A stretch of 64,000 bases of DNA from Centroberyx gerrardi (Eukaryota > Chordata > Actinopteri > Beryciformes > Berycidae). Shown here piece after piece: positions 21,260-33,598 of the stretch. Numbering within the stretch: the stretch's first letter is position 1; each line of letters starts with the position of its first letter. The notes below the pieces were generated by a model. The model had not been told where the DNA came from. It ran no database searches and worked only from the letters and a program-made list of their open reading frames with translations. The translations under genes were made by a program, and so were the position numbers. Location: positions 10,824,621 to 10,888,620 of the forward strand of contig NC_136012.1 in assembly GCF_048128805.1 (NCBI RefSeq). Reading direction: 5' to 3'.

Positions 21260-23668
21260 CTGCAGAGTGGAGGCTGCTGAGTCGCTAGTCTCTGTCATTC
21301 CTGTGCTCCTTGGTAAACTGGACACGATGTACCTGGAGCCCTTTGGCACAGGCTGTCTAACCACCAGCTTTCCTTTCCTGGTCTCCGCTAGAAACAGACT
21401 GTACCAGTAGGCATCGTTGGAGACCAGGGTTGAATCTGCGATGGTGGAGTTCCTCTCACTGATCACACTGTTCCTACAGGGAGGAGCCGCTTTGCTGGGC
21501 TTGGGTTTCTGACACTTCAGCACGATGATGACCAATATGGTGATCAAGAGGAGAAATGACACCGAGCCCAGACCGATGACCAAATAAAGGTTTAAGTCTG
21601 AAAAGATGTCATATTCCAGAGGCACTTCCGTCATGTCAGAGTAGGCCTTAACGGCAGTCTCCACTGTGGACAGCTTGAGGGTGACTGTAGCAGAGAGAGC
21701 AGGCTGTCCGTTGTCCTTGGCAACAACAACCAGTCGTTGGTGACGCGGATCTCTGTAACTGAACATTCTCATAGTCCGGATCTCTCCGTTGTATTGGTCC
21801 AGACTGAATAAGGTGGCGTCAGTCACCTGTAGAAACTGGTAGGTAATCCGAGAGTTCTGTACCGAGTCGGTGTCTATGGCTATCACCTTGGCAACCAGAG
21901 AGCCTTTATCGGTGGATCTGGGGATCTTTTCCTCCACCACCGAGCCGTGCGCGCGCCATGGAGAGACTATGACCGGAGTGTTGTCGTTCTGGTCCACAAT
22001 GATGACATGGACGGTCACGTTACTGCTGAGTGGAGGAACACCAGAGTCTCTGGCCTCAATGTGGAAAAGGAACTCCTTCTCGATTTCATAGTCAAAGGTC
22101 TTTAGTGCGTAAAGATTACCGTTCTCTGGATTGATGGAGAACAGCATGGACATGGAGGTGTTGGCTATCTCCTTCTCTAGGATGAAATAAACTAGATACT
22201 GGTTTTCATGGAGGTCTGGGTCGAAGGCAGTGAGGGAACTTAGTAAAGCCCCAGGTGCGTTATTCTCCATGACGCGGATAGTATAGAAGGACTGGGGGAA
22301 CTGTGGAACATTGTCATTAACATCCAGTAGTTCTAAAGTCATAGTTTCATTGTCAGACAACGGGGGAGAACCTCTGTCTGTAACAGTGAAAGTGATGTCA
22401 TATTCTGGAACCTTCTCACGGTCTAATGGTTCTGAGACAATCAATTCAAAATAATTATCTGAGGATTCTCTCAGTTTGAAAGGCACGTTATCAGGAATAT
22501 AAATATCAACTATTCCATTATCACCTGAATCTTTATCACTGACACTAACCACTGCTATCACTGTGTCTACAGGTGCATTCTCTCTTATAGGACTTTGAAA
22601 TGATTTGATGGAAATGTCTGGGTGATTGTCATTCATATCTGTCACCAATATTGTCAGTTTACACTGCCCAGATAAGGAATTCGGCCCTTTATCAGTGGCG
22701 ATAACCTCCATATCATAAATCTTGAAATCCTCATAATTGATCATTTCTTTCACTCTTATTTCTCCATTATCCGGATTCAATGTGAACGTGTTTTGCGTTT
22801 TCTCTGATGTATACAAACTATATGAGTAAACCATATCTGAATTTGACCCTTCATCTAAATCAGAGGCATTCAATTTAATTACTAGACTGCCAATAGGGGA
22901 ATTTTCCATTAGATCTATTTTGTAGCTTTCTTTGTCAAACGTAGGGGCGTTGTCGTTGATATCAAGCACACGGACAATGATGCTGGCTGTACCGGTGCGC
23001 GTGGGGACTCCGCCGTCCACAGCAGTGAGTATTAGATTATGAACAGCCTGCTGCTCTCTATCCAAAACGTTTTTCAGAATCAAATCAGCAAACTTTGACC
23101 CATCTCTGCCGGTCTGAATTTCTATGGTAAAATGTTCGCTTGAGCTCAGATGGTAGTTTTTCACAGAATTTGTTCCAACATCCGGGTCTACAGCGTTATT
23201 CAACGAGAATCGCTCGCCAATTGAACTTGATTCAGATATATCCAAATGCATCGTGCCCCGTCGAAAATGTGGAGCATTATCATTAATATCCATGATTTCC
23301 ACCTCTATGTTAAACATTCGTATTGGGTTTTCAATCGTAGCATCCAATTTAAGAAAGCAGGACGTAGTTGTTTTCAAGGGGCACAAAAACTCTCTATCTA
23401 TGTTTTCCAAAATATAGAGCTCTCCCGTGTCCTTGTTGATGTCTAGATATTTTTTATTGCCCACCACATCTATCCGCATTTTTCTTTTTTTTAGAGTCTT
23501 TATATCTAAACCCAAATCAGCTGCTAAATTGGCAACAACAGAGCCCCCCTCCATTTCTTCGGGAACGGAATAATGGGTAACGGCAGATGTCCTGTTCATG
23601 GTGGCAGAAAGTAAAAGAAATACAGAAACGTACCCTCTCCAAGAAAACCGAAGGATGTGATGCGCCAT
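21260..23668 (-). CDS. Clustered protocadherin variable exon V12
   Basis: 803 residues from the first ATG. Signal peptide MAHHILRFSWRGYVSVF..., then EC1 with a seven-residue cysteine loop (CPLKTTTSC). Closest relative is V14 over EC1-EC3 (DKESYKIDLMENS, GERFSLNNAVDPDVGTNS), so the pair and the remnant between V14 and V13 form one subgroup. The acidic start of EC1 reads EEMEGGSVV where V14 has EEMEEGSVV. The membrane helix is ILVIIVL instead of ILVTIVL. It shares the TVTLKLS and DNGQP variants of EC6 with V9 although V9's ectodomain start is different, a trace of patchy conversion. Donor GTGAGAGTG in phase 0; the intron encodes RVTGAFT and a stop if not removed. Confidence 0.95.
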
Positions 23669-23879
23669 TGAGAGGAATCTGTGCGTAAAGCTTGTGAATT
23701 CGATAGGCTATTAGTGCGGGAACAAGCAGCCCTCTTGTTAAACTGTGAAATCCAACGACGGCCTTAAAGGAAAACGTTTCATTATACTGAGACCAAGAGA
23801 GATGTGCATGTAATACGTCTCCATGTCCTGCCTCCAATGAACTGTGAGAACGATGACCTCATTATTGAGTATGTTTTCA

Positions 23880-23905
23880 CGGTGAGCAGCGACGCAGAGT
23901 CCTGT
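23880..23905 (-). promoter_or_regulatory. CSE/CTCF-type promoter element of V12
   Basis: Plus-strand ggtgagcagcgacgcagagt, about 212 bp upstream of the ATG, nearly the same as the V14 element. The surrounding promoter also aligns with V14 (agagatgtgcat, cattattg...gattttcacggtgagc). Confidence 0.7.
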
Positions 23906-24116
23906 ATGAGCCTTTGCACCTCTACAAAATAATCAGAGATTTAAAATCTTCGTAAGATTAAATAAAAACGTGGAGATGTCATTATCATTAAAACATATTA
24001 GAATAAAATTAACAATTAGTATTTTAGTATCCTCTTTTGTGATATCCAACCTAGATTTTCGCAGTTGGTGCGTGGTAATCACATTAGTCTTAATTAAATC
24101 CTTCAATTTTTGCTCG

Positions 24117-24440
24117 TGTATTTTCGCAATTGTTTTCAAATACCTTTTGGTTATTGTCACACTTCTATATAAAAAGCGATCAATGGAAAACTATATTATG
24201 TATCACACTAATTTCTTTCGTGTTGTGCGAGTTTTACGCAAGGATATCTGTGCGTAAAGACCATGGCTAAAGGAGATTGTGTCCGTGTGTATTTAATAGC
24301 TTATTAATGTACTAGCTAATCATCGTGATTGTTTATATTAGAGGAAACCACCTGTAACACATTTCCTTTATTGCTCCATGCTGTGTCGAGTGTTTACGCA
24401 TATATTTTCATTCTTAAATATCGTGCGTAATGAAGATGAA
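24117..24440. repeat. Two degenerate ~165-bp GCGTAA-core units
   Basis: Cores at 24241-24280 (ggatatctgtgcgtaaagac) and 24391-24440 (ttcttaaatatcgtgcgtaa), with the same surrounding blocks as the units behind V14. A short extra copy (ggctatctgtgcgtaatac) lies next to the V11 donor at 24796-24815. Confidence 0.55.
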
Positions 24441-24848
24441 TTCAGGGTACCTGAAAAAATCAGATGGTGAATAGATTTTGATTTATGATTTGAGATGAAG
24501 ACTGTAAGTGAACGTTGTTCATATTTAAACTATACCTGCTTTTATCAGGCATGTCAATGTAGGTCACCAGTATAAAGACGGCTGATACGGAAGAGTGTTG
24601 CTGTACACATCTAAATATTGAGATTTGCAGTTAGGTTCTAGGCGTTTAGCTTACTCCATAAGTTGAGTAGCTTCAGATAAGCAAAAAAGAGAACAACAAT
24701 ACTAAATCATCAATATTAGGAGCCAATAGTAAGTATTATAAAATACAATGATGTGCGCGGTCACTTTGTGTCTGGATTTGATGAACATTCCATAAGGCTA
24801 TCTGTGCGTAATACATACATATTTTTGTTTAGAAGACGTTTTCTTTAC

Positions 24849-27254
24849 CTGCAGAGTGGAGGCTGCTGAGTCGCTAGTCTCTGTCATTCCTGTGCTCCTT
24901 GGCAAACTGGACACGATGTACCTGGAGCCCTTTGGCACAGGCTGTCTAACCACCAGCTTTCCTTTCCTGGTCTCCGCTAAAAACAGACTGTACCAGTAGG
25001 CATCGTTAGAGACCAGGGTTGAATCTGCGATGGTGGAGTTCCTCTCACTGATCACACTGTTCCTACAGGGAGGAGCCGCTTTGCTGGGCTTGGGTTTCTG
25101 ACACTTCAGCACGATGGTGACCAATATGGTGATCAAGAGGAGAAATGACACCGAGCCCAGACCGATGACCAAATACAGGTTTAAGTCTGAAAAGATGTCA
25201 TATTCCAGAGGCACTTCTGTCATGTCAGAGTAGGCCTTAACGGCAGTCTCCACTGTGGACAGCTTGATGGTGACTGTAGCAGAGAGAGCAGGCTCCCCAT
25301 TGTCCTTGGCAATAACAACCAGTCGTTGATGACGCGGATCTCTGTAACTGAACATTCTCATTGTCCGGATCTCTCCGTTGTATTGGTCCAGACTGAATAA
25401 GGTGGCGTCAGTCACCTGTAGAAACTGGTAGGTAATCCGAGAGTTCTGTACCGAGTCGGTGTCTATGGCTATCACCTTGGCAACCAGAGAGCCTTTATCG
25501 GTGGATCTGGGGATCTTTTCCTCCACCACCGAGCCGTGCGCGCGCCATGGAGAGACAATGACTGGAGTGTTGTCGTTCTGGTCCACAATAATGATGTGGA
25601 CGGTCACGTTACTGCTGAGTGGAGGAACACCAGAGTCTCTGGCCTCAACGTGAAAAAGGAACTCCTTCTCAATCTCATAGTCAAAGGTCTTTAGTGCGTA
25701 AAGATTACCGTTCTCTGGATTGATGGAGAACAGCATGGACATGGAGGTGTTGGCGATCTCCTTCTCTAGGATGAAATAAACTAGATACTGGTTTTCATGG
25801 AGGTCTGGATCGAAGGCAGTGAGAGAACTTAGCAAGGCCCCAGGTGCGTTATTCTCCATTACTCGTATAGTATAGAAGGATTGAGGGAACTGTGGAACAT
25901 TGTCATTAACATCTAATAGTTCTAACGTCATAGTTTCATTGTCAGACAACGGAGAAGAACCTCTGTCTGTCACAGTGAAAGTGATGTCATATTCTGGAAC
26001 TTTCTCACGATCTAATGGTTCTGAGACTACCAATTCATAATAGTTGTCAGAGGATTCCCTCAGTTGAAAAGGTATATTACCAGGAATACTCAGATCAACT
26101 ACTCCATTATCACCTGAATCTTTATCACTGACACTAACCACTGCTATTACTGTGTCTACGTCAGTACTTTCTTTGATTGGACTTTGAAATGATTTGATAG
26201 ATATTTCTGGGTGATTGTCATTCATATCTGCTACTAAAATTTTTAATTTACACTGCCCTGATAAGCTGTTAGCCCCTTTATCCTTTGCTATGACTTCCAT
26301 ATCATAAATCCGTAAATCCTCATAATTCAGCATTCCCTTTACTGTTATTTCACCAGTGGAAGGATTCAGGTTAAATGCTTCTTGCGTTTTCTCTGACGTG
26401 TACAGACTATATGCGTAATCGATCTCTGCATTGATCCCCTCGTCTAAGTCTGTCGCATTCAGATGAATCACGAGACTTCCAATTGGAGAGTTTTCCATAA
26501 TATTAATATCATAATTTTCTTTGTCAAAATTTGGGGCGTTGTCATTAGTGTCTAGCACACGAACAATGATACTGGCTGTGCCGGTGCGAGTGGGGACTCC
26601 GCCATCTACAGCAGTGAGTATTAAATGGTGAGCCGCATACATCTCTCGGTCTAATGTCTTCTTCAGTATTAAATCAGCAAACTTGGATCCGTCTCTTCCG
26701 GTTTGAATTTCTATATCAAAGTGCTCACTTTCACTCAAGAGATATGTTTTTACTGAATTTGAACCAAGATCTGGGTCAACGGCATTATTTACAGAGAATC
26801 TCTCACCAGCCTTGGTTGATTCCATAATGTCCAAGTTAATGGTATCTCTTCGAAAATGGGGAGCGTTGTCATTTATATCCATTATTTCAATTTCGATGTA
26901 AAATATCCTCTGCGGGTTTTCCACAATAGCCTCCATTTTCAGGTAACATGTGGGTGTCTTTACTGCACAGAGGTATTCTCTGTCAATCCTCTCTACAATA
27001 TAAAGTTCCCCTGTTTCTTTGTTCACATCCAGATATCTCTTACTTGATATTATCTCTAACCGCATCTTACGCCTACTCAGAGTCTTCACGTCTAAACCCA
27101 AATCGGTAGCTAAATTGGCGACAACTGATCCGTCCTCCAATTCTTCAGGAACAGAATAGTGAGTTACGGCAATAACTGTGTTCATGACTGTAACGAAAAA
27201 CAAAAGCGCAAACACAAACCTCCTCCAAGAATGTCCAGTGTTATGCACCTCCAT
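24849..27254 (-). CDS. Clustered protocadherin variable exon V11
   Basis: 802 residues. Signal peptide MEVHNTGHSWRRFVFALLFF..., EC1 with a six-residue cysteine loop (CAVKTPTC). It groups with V9 and V4 by NPQRIFYIEIEIMDIND at the EC1 end and by VNNAVDPD in EC2. EC3 (GINAEIDYAYSLYTSEKTQEAFNLNPS) and the EC4 start (IKESTDVDTVIAVV, SIPGNIPFQLRESSDNYYELV) are the most individual parts. It has RGSSPLSDN in place of RGSPPLSDN. From the middle of EC4 it follows the shared sequence with the VVIAKDNGEP variant. Donor GTAAAGAAAACG in phase 0. Confidence 0.95.
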
Positions 27255-27405
27255 TGTTACACCGTTAATGAAGTCCTCCTTTTTAAGTGAGACAACGCAA
27301 ATGCAGTAGCAACCAGCGAAAAAGAATATTATTTGAAGACATTTATCATAACTAATTTGTTGGTATGAGACAAGTGAGTGCCGAACAATTCTATTAAAAC
27401 GTATT

Positions 27406-27423
27406 CAGCACCAGGAGCTATCC
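27406..27423 (-). promoter_or_regulatory. Conserved promoter motif (CAGCACC...AGCT) of V11
   Basis: cagcaccaggagctatcc on the plus strand, between the ATG and the CSE. The same motif is found in eight other promoters of the array. Confidence 0.5.
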
Positions 27424-27504
27424 ACTCTTTTTTCCTGCTGTCTGTTCTGGTTCATGAGGCACTGTCATGGCGCCGATAAAGTCACAAGTCAGGATGTTTA
27501 ACTG

Positions 27505-27528
27505 GAGAACAGCGACGCTATGTGCAAG
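27505..27528 (-). promoter_or_regulatory. CSE/CTCF-type promoter element of V11
   Basis: Plus-strand gaacagcgacgctatgtgca about 250 bp upstream of the ATG, with actgtcatggcgccgataaa (27461-27480) on its gene side. Confidence 0.75.
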
Positions 27529-27840
27529 AAAAGGGCCTGGGCGTGGTGACCGTTGACTTGAGGCCTTTAATTTCAACTAAATTTAAATAGCCAAGAACGT
27601 GATGTGTACTCTTCATCGTTACACTTCAGACTTATGCTTGTCATTAGAATTTGTGTTATTGCGTTGTAAATTATAGGAACTATCCGCTCATGAGTACCCG
27701 CCATCATGACTGATGTTTCGTTTCTTTTTAACTTTTATTTTAATCCTTGTAGGGACCCTAAAAGAGATATTCATGTGCAACTGTTTATTAGAAGGGTGTC
27801 TAAACAAAATAGGGATGAGTAATGTTTTGTACTTTCTTAC
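27529..27840. other. Spacer between V11 promoter and V10 donor
   Basis: About 310 bases, AT-rich, no element recognised. The part nearest V10 is open on the minus strand and would add 50 residues to V10 if the donor were not used. Confidence 0.5.
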
Positions 27841-30240
27841 CTGAAGAGTGGATGCTGCTGAGTCGCTAGTCTCTGTCATTCCTGTGCTCCTTGGTAAACT
27901 GGACACGATGTACCTGGAGCCCTTTGGCACAGGCTGTCTAACCACCAGCTTTCCTTTCCTGGTCTCCGCTAGAAACAGACTGTACCAGTAGGCATCGTTG
28001 GAGACCAGAGTGGAATCTGCGATGGTGGAGTTCCTCTCACTGATCACACTGTTCCTACAGGGAGGAGCCGCTTTGCTGGGCTTGGGTTTCTGACACTTCA
28101 GCACGATGGTGACCAATATGGTGATCAAGAGGAGAAATGACACCGAGCCCAGACCGATGACCAAATACAGGTTTAAGTCTGAAAAGATGTCATATTCCAG
28201 AGGCACTTCTGTCATGTCAGAGTAGGCCTTAACGGCAGTCTCCACTGTGGACAGCTTGATGGTGACTGTGGCAGAGAGAGCAGGCTCCCCGTTGTCCTTG
28301 GCAATAACAACCAGTCGTTGATGACGCGGATCTCTGTAACTGAACATTCTCATAGTCCGGATCTCTCCGTTGTATTGGTCTAGACTGAATAAGGTGGCGT
28401 CAGTCACCTGTAGAAACTGGTAGGTAATCCGGGAGTTCTGAACCGAATCGGTGTCTATGGCTATCACCTTGGCAACCAGAGAGCCTTTATCGGTGGATCT
28501 GGGGATCTTCTCCTCTACCACCGAGCCGTGCGCGCGCCATGGAGAGACAATGACTGGAGTGTTGTCGTTCTGGTCCACAATGATGATGTGGACAGTCACG
28601 TTACTGCTGAGTGGAGGGACACCAGAGTCTCTGGCCTCAACGTGGAAAAGGAACTCCTTCTCAATCTCATAGTCAAAGGTCTTTAGTGCGTAAAGATTAC
28701 CGTTCTCTGGATTGATGGAGAACAGCATGGACATGGAGGTGTTGGCTATCTCCTTCTCTAAGATGAAATAAACTAGATACTGGTTTTCATGGAGGTCTGG
28801 GTCAAACGCAGTGAGTGAATTTAGCAAGGCACCAGGTGCGTTATTCTCCATGACGCGGATAGTATAGAAGGACTGAGGGAACTGTGGAACATTGTCATTA
28901 ACATCCAGTAGTTCTAAAGTCATAGTTTCATTGTCAGACAACGGAGGAGAACCTCTGTCTGTAACAGTGAAAGTGATGTCATATTCTGGAACTTTCTCAC
29001 GGTCTAATGGTTCTGAAACAACCAGCTCATAATAGTTATCAGATGATTCTCTAAGCACAAATGGTAAATGTTTCGGAATGCTGATATCAACAATTCCATT
29101 ATCACCTGCATCTTTATCACTTATACTAATAACTGATATTACTGTATCCACAGCAATATTCTCCTTGACAGGGCTCAGAAATGATTTAATTGATATTTCG
29201 GGATGGTTGTCATTCATGTCTGTTACTAGAATTGTTAATTTGCATTGCCCTGATAATGAATTGACGCCCTTATCCCGAGCTATGATTTCCATATTATAGA
29301 TCTCATAATCTTCATAATTTACCATTTCTTTCACTCTTATTTCACCGCTGTTCGGATTCAAACTAAACGTTTCTTGCGCCTTTTCTGATGTATATAAACT
29401 ATATGAATACACTATTTCTGAATTAGATCCCTCATCTAAATCAGTAGCATTCAGTTTAGCCACAAGGCTTCCAACAGGGGAGTTCTCCGTTATATATATA
29501 CTGTAATTTTCTTTGTCAAATTGCGGAGAGTTGTCATTCGTATCCAGCACTCGAACAATGATGCTGGCTGTGCCGGAGCGGGTAGGGACTCCACCATCTA
29601 CAGCCGTAAGTATTAGATTATGAACAGCCTCCTGCTCTCTGTCTAAAGTCTTTTTCAGAATTAAATTAGTAAACTTGGAGCCGTCTCGACCAGTCTGAAT
29701 TTCAATATCGAAGTGTTCGCTTTCACTAAGAAAATAGGTTTTAATCGAGTTCAGACCAATATCTGGATCGACTGCATTGTTTAATGCGAACCTTTCGCCA
29801 GCCGGCGTAGATTCAGATATATCCAGATGCATAGTGTCTCTCCGAAAATGAGGCGCGTTGTCATTAATATCCAGTATTTCCAATTCAATGTTAAACATTC
29901 GGATTGGGTTTTCAATTGTTGCGTCCATTTTAAGAAAGCATATTGTCTTTGATATGCAAAGGTGCTCCCTGTCAATTTTATCGACAATGTACAGTTCGCC
30001 TGTTTCTTTGTTCACGTCCAAATATTTCTTATTGGCTATAACATCCAGACGCATCTTCCGTGTATCCAGAGCTTTTACATCCAGTCCCAAATCAACAGCC
30101 AAATTTGCCACGACGGATCCCTCCTTCATTTCTTCGGGGATAGAATAGTGAGTTACCGATGTAGTGATGTTAAGACCCTCTAAGAATAGAAGAAACACCA
30201 ACGTGCACCTTACCCACGGCTGATCTTTTGGAGACACCAT
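27841..30240 (-). CDS. Clustered protocadherin variable exon V10
   Basis: 800 residues from the first in-frame ATG (30240). The signal peptide (MVSPKDQPWVRCTLVFLLFL...) is unlike its neighbours' and leads into TSVTHYSIPEEMKEGSVV. The EC1 cysteine loop has five residues (CISKTIC), the length usual in mammalian clustered Pcdhs. EC2-EC4 have several private residues (FTNLILKKTLDREQEAVHN, SIYITENSPVGSLVAKLNA, ISVISISDKDAGDNG, PKHLPFVLRESS). The exon end is CTTCAG before GTAAGAAAG, so the CTGCAG found in most other exons is altered. From late EC4 onward it follows the common sequence. Read-through of the donor would add a 50-residue basic tail before a stop. Confidence 0.95.
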
Positions 30241-30375
30241 TGTTGAAAATCTGTTAAACCCGTATTCCAAAGGTGTCTTCTTGCGGAGGTTAGAATTTAA
30301 AAATATGTATCATCTCGTTTAATTTCAAATTGTCGTCATAGATGCCTTATGTTTCTCTTTCTTGGTTAATGGATT

Positions 30376-30395
30376 CAGCACCGCCAAGCTGTTCA
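30376..30395 (-). promoter_or_regulatory. Diverged copy of the CAGCACC promoter motif, V10
   Basis: cagcaccgccaagctgttca on the plus strand; actgtcatggtgaccc, the neighbouring shared motif, follows at 30421-30436. Confidence 0.4.
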
Positions 30396-30461
30396 CCAGT
30401 TACTGCACTCATTATGACGTACTGTCATGGTGACCCTAACAAAGGCGTTTGTTTGTGTGTT

Positions 30462-30482
30462 CAACAGCGACACTCTCTGAAC
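30462..30482 (-). promoter_or_regulatory. CSE/CTCF-type promoter element of V10
   Basis: Plus-strand caacagcgacactctctgaa, about 222 bp upstream of the ATG. The core is CGCTGTTG in gene orientation. Confidence 0.65.
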
Positions 30483-30938
30483 TTTAAATATCTGCTCACC
30501 TATTTGCTTTTGTGGCTATTTCTTTGCATTAAGCTTTGTGTAATGTGTAATTTACCAACTTATATTGGAGAGATCTTAGCGCGATTTGCACCAGCAAAGT
30601 GATAGTTGTCCCAAAAACATGAGTGCTACTCAGACTTATTGCCTAATTATTTACACTCGTTAAAAGTTGTTACATGTTGAAATTATTGATCAGTGAAAAT
30701 CCGTTAAATCATTTAAACTTTCAGGCTATGCAGGCCGATCACTGCATAAAAAAATAGAGACCAACGTGGACTTATACGTACGACAACCGTCCATGATGAT
30801 ATTTTTGCCGAATGACAGAAAACTGACGGAGAGTTGCATTTTTCCGGACGACTTTTACGCACAAAACAAGGCAATCCATAGACTAAAGGAAACCATTGTT
30901 GGGTTATGTGATTAGGACACTATACTCCTTTCTCTTAC
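30483..30938. other. Spacer between V10 promoter and V9 donor
   Basis: No gene. The last ~60 bases (tttacgcacaaaacaagg, gaaaccattgttgggttatg) resemble the 3' flank of V7 (37160-37225), a sign of shared duplication or conversion of donor-side sequence. Confidence 0.5.
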
Positions 30939-33341
30939 CTGCAGAGTGGAGGCTGCTGAGTCGCTAGTCTCTGTCATTCCTGTGCTCCTTGGCAAACTGG
31001 ACACGATGTACCTGGAGCCCTTTGGCACAGGCTGTCTAACCACCAGCTTGCCTTTCCTGGTCTCCGCTAGAAACAGACTGTACCAGTAGGCATCGTTGGA
31101 GACCAGAGTGGAATCTGCGATGGTGGAGTTCCTCTCACTGATCACACTGTTCCTACAGGGAGGAGCCGCTTTGCTGGGCTTGGGTTTCTGACACTTCAGC
31201 ACGATGGTGACCAATATGGTGATCAAGAGGAGAAATGACACCGAGCCCAGACCGATGACCAAATACAGGTTTAAGTCTGAAAAGATGTCATATTCCAGAG
31301 GCACTTCTGTCATGTCAGAGTAGGCCTTAACGGCAGTCTCCACTGTGGACAGCTTGAGGGTGACTGTAGCAGAGAGAGCAGGCTGTCCGTTGTCCTTGGC
31401 AACAACAACCAGTCGCTGGTGACGCGGATCTCTGTAACTGAACATTCTCATAGTCCGGATCTCTCCGTTGTATTGGTCCAGACTGAATAAGGTGGCGTCA
31501 GTCACCTGTAGAAACTGGTAGGTAATCCGAGAGTTCTGTACCGAGTCGGTGTCTATGGCTATCACCTTGGCAACCAGAGAGCCTTTATCGGTGGATCTGG
31601 GGATTTTTTCCTCCACCGCTGAGCCGTGCGCGCGCCATGGAGAGACTATGACCGGAGTGTTGTCGTTCTGGTCCACAATGATTATGTGGACGGTCACGTT
31701 ACTGCTGAGTGGAGGAACACCAGAGTCTCTGGCCTCAATGTGGAAAAGGAACTCCTTCTCGATTTCATAGTCAAAGGTCTTTAGTGCGTAAAGATTACCG
31801 TTCTCTGGATTGATGGAGAACAGCATGGACATGGAGGTGTTGGCGATCTCCTTCTCTAGGATGAAATAAACTAGATACTGGTTTTCATGGAGGTCTGGGT
31901 CAAACGCAGTCACGGAACTTAGCAAGGCCCCAGGTGCGTTATTCTCCATGACGCGGATAGTATAGAAGGACTGGGGGAACTGTGGAACATTGTCATTAAC
32001 ATCCAGTAGCTCTAAAGTCATAGTTTCATTGTCAGACAACGGAGGAGAACCTCTGTCTGTAACAGTGAAAGTGATGTCATATTCTGGAACTTTCTCACGG
32101 TCTAATGGCTCTGAAACTACCAACTCAAAATAGTTATCAGATGATTCCCTCAGTTTGAAAGGCATATTATCGGGAATATGGAGATCAACCACTCCATTAT
32201 CACCTGAATCTTTATCACTGACGCTAACCACTGCTATTACTGTGTCTAATTCGATGTTTTCCTTGACTGGAGTCTGAAACGATTTAATAGATATTTCTGG
32301 GTGATTGTCATTCATATCTTCAACTAGAATTGTTATTTTACATTGTCCTGATAAAGCATTAATTCCTTTATCTGTTGCTATAACTTCCATATCGTAAATC
32401 CTGAAATCTTCATAATTTAACATTCCCTTTACCGTGATCTCACCCGTATTGGAGTTTAAATTAAATGTCTCTTGCGTTTTCTCTGATGTATACAGACTAT
32501 ATGAGTATATTAAATCAGAATTTGACCCCTCGTCTACATCTGTTGCATTTAAATGAACAACAAGACTTCCAATGGGAGAATTTTCCATTATATTTATGTG
32601 GTAGTTATCTTCGTCAAAATTAGGGGCGTTATCGTTAGTATCTAAAACATGAACAATAACGCTGGCAGTACCGGAGCGAGTCGGCGTGCCGCCATCCACA
32701 GCTGTGAGTATTAAATTATGAACAGCCTGCTGCTCCCGGTCTAAATTCTTTTTCAGGATCAAATCAGCAAATTTTGACCCATCTCTTCCAGTTTGAATTT
32801 CTATTGTGAAATAATTACTTTCACTCAAATGGTATGTTTTCACAGAGTTTGAACCAACGTCTGGGTCGACTGCATTGTTCACAGAAAAGCGTTCACCCGC
32901 TTGGGTAGCTTCCGAAATATCTAAATCTATCGTATCTCTTCTAAAATGAGGTGCATTGTCATTGATGTCCATAATCTCTAATTCGATGTAAAATATTCTT
33001 TTAGGGTTTTCAATGATGGCTTCCATTTTCACGTAACAGGATGTCTTGGCAGCACAGAGCGATTCTCTGTCAATTCGTTCAACAATGTAAAGCTCACCAG
33101 TTTCTTTGTTCACGTCCAGATATTTCTTATTGGCAATGATCTCTAACCGCATTTTCCGTCCGACTAGAGTTTTCACATCTAATCCCAAATCTCCAGCTAA
33201 ATTGGCGACAACAGAGCCTTCCTCCAGTTCCTCAGGAATAGAGTAGTGTGTAACCGCAGAAATTGTATTCAAGGTGGCAGCAAAAAGAAGACATCTCGAC
33301 ACATACCTTTTCCAGTGTTTGGAAGAGAAATGGGCATCCAT
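30939..33341 (-). CDS. Clustered protocadherin variable exon V9
   Basis: 801 residues. Signal peptide MDAHFSSKHWKRYVSRCLLFAATLN..., close to that of V4. EC1 has a five-residue cysteine loop (CAAKTSC) and opens EELEEGSVVANLAGDLGLDVKTLVGRKMRLE. EC2-EC3 carry EATQAGERFSVNNAVDPDVGSNS, SNYFTIEIQTGRDG and DEDNYHINIMENS; the last matches the V7/V6/V5/V3/V2 subgroup, while EC1 is closer to V4 and V11. EC5 has LLSSVTAFDPD like V3, and EC6 has GSAVEEK like V5 and TVTLKLS with DNGQP like V12, which is clear patchwork. Donor GTAAGAGAAAGG in phase 0. Confidence 0.95.
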
Positions 33342-33476
33342 TGTTTCCTTAGACCTATGTCCTCTTCAGTATAGTGTAAAAGCTTGCACGTCGATAAGAT
33401 TTGGTAATAATGTTATGCCTCAGTCAAAATCACAAATGATAAATATGAGACCGAGAAAACATTTTGCATGTAGAAT

Positions 33477-33494
33477 CAGAACCAGGAGCTGTTC
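33477..33494 (-). promoter_or_regulatory. CAGNACC promoter motif of V9
   Basis: cagaaccaggagctgttc on the plus strand, followed by gactgtcatggcgatcatga starting at 33529. Confidence 0.45.
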
Positions 33495-33570
33495 AATTGC
33501 CCTTTTCACCATTTCAGCTCATTGTCCGACTGTCATGGCGATCATGATCTCACAAGACTGTTGATATGAC

Positions 33571-33598
33571 TGGTGAACAGCGACGCTGTGTGCAAGGA
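33571..33598 (-). promoter_or_regulatory. CSE/CTCF-type promoter element of V9
   Basis: Plus-strand ggtgaacagcgacgctgtgt, then gcaaggaac; about 230 bp upstream of the ATG. Almost identical to the V4 element. Confidence 0.75.
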
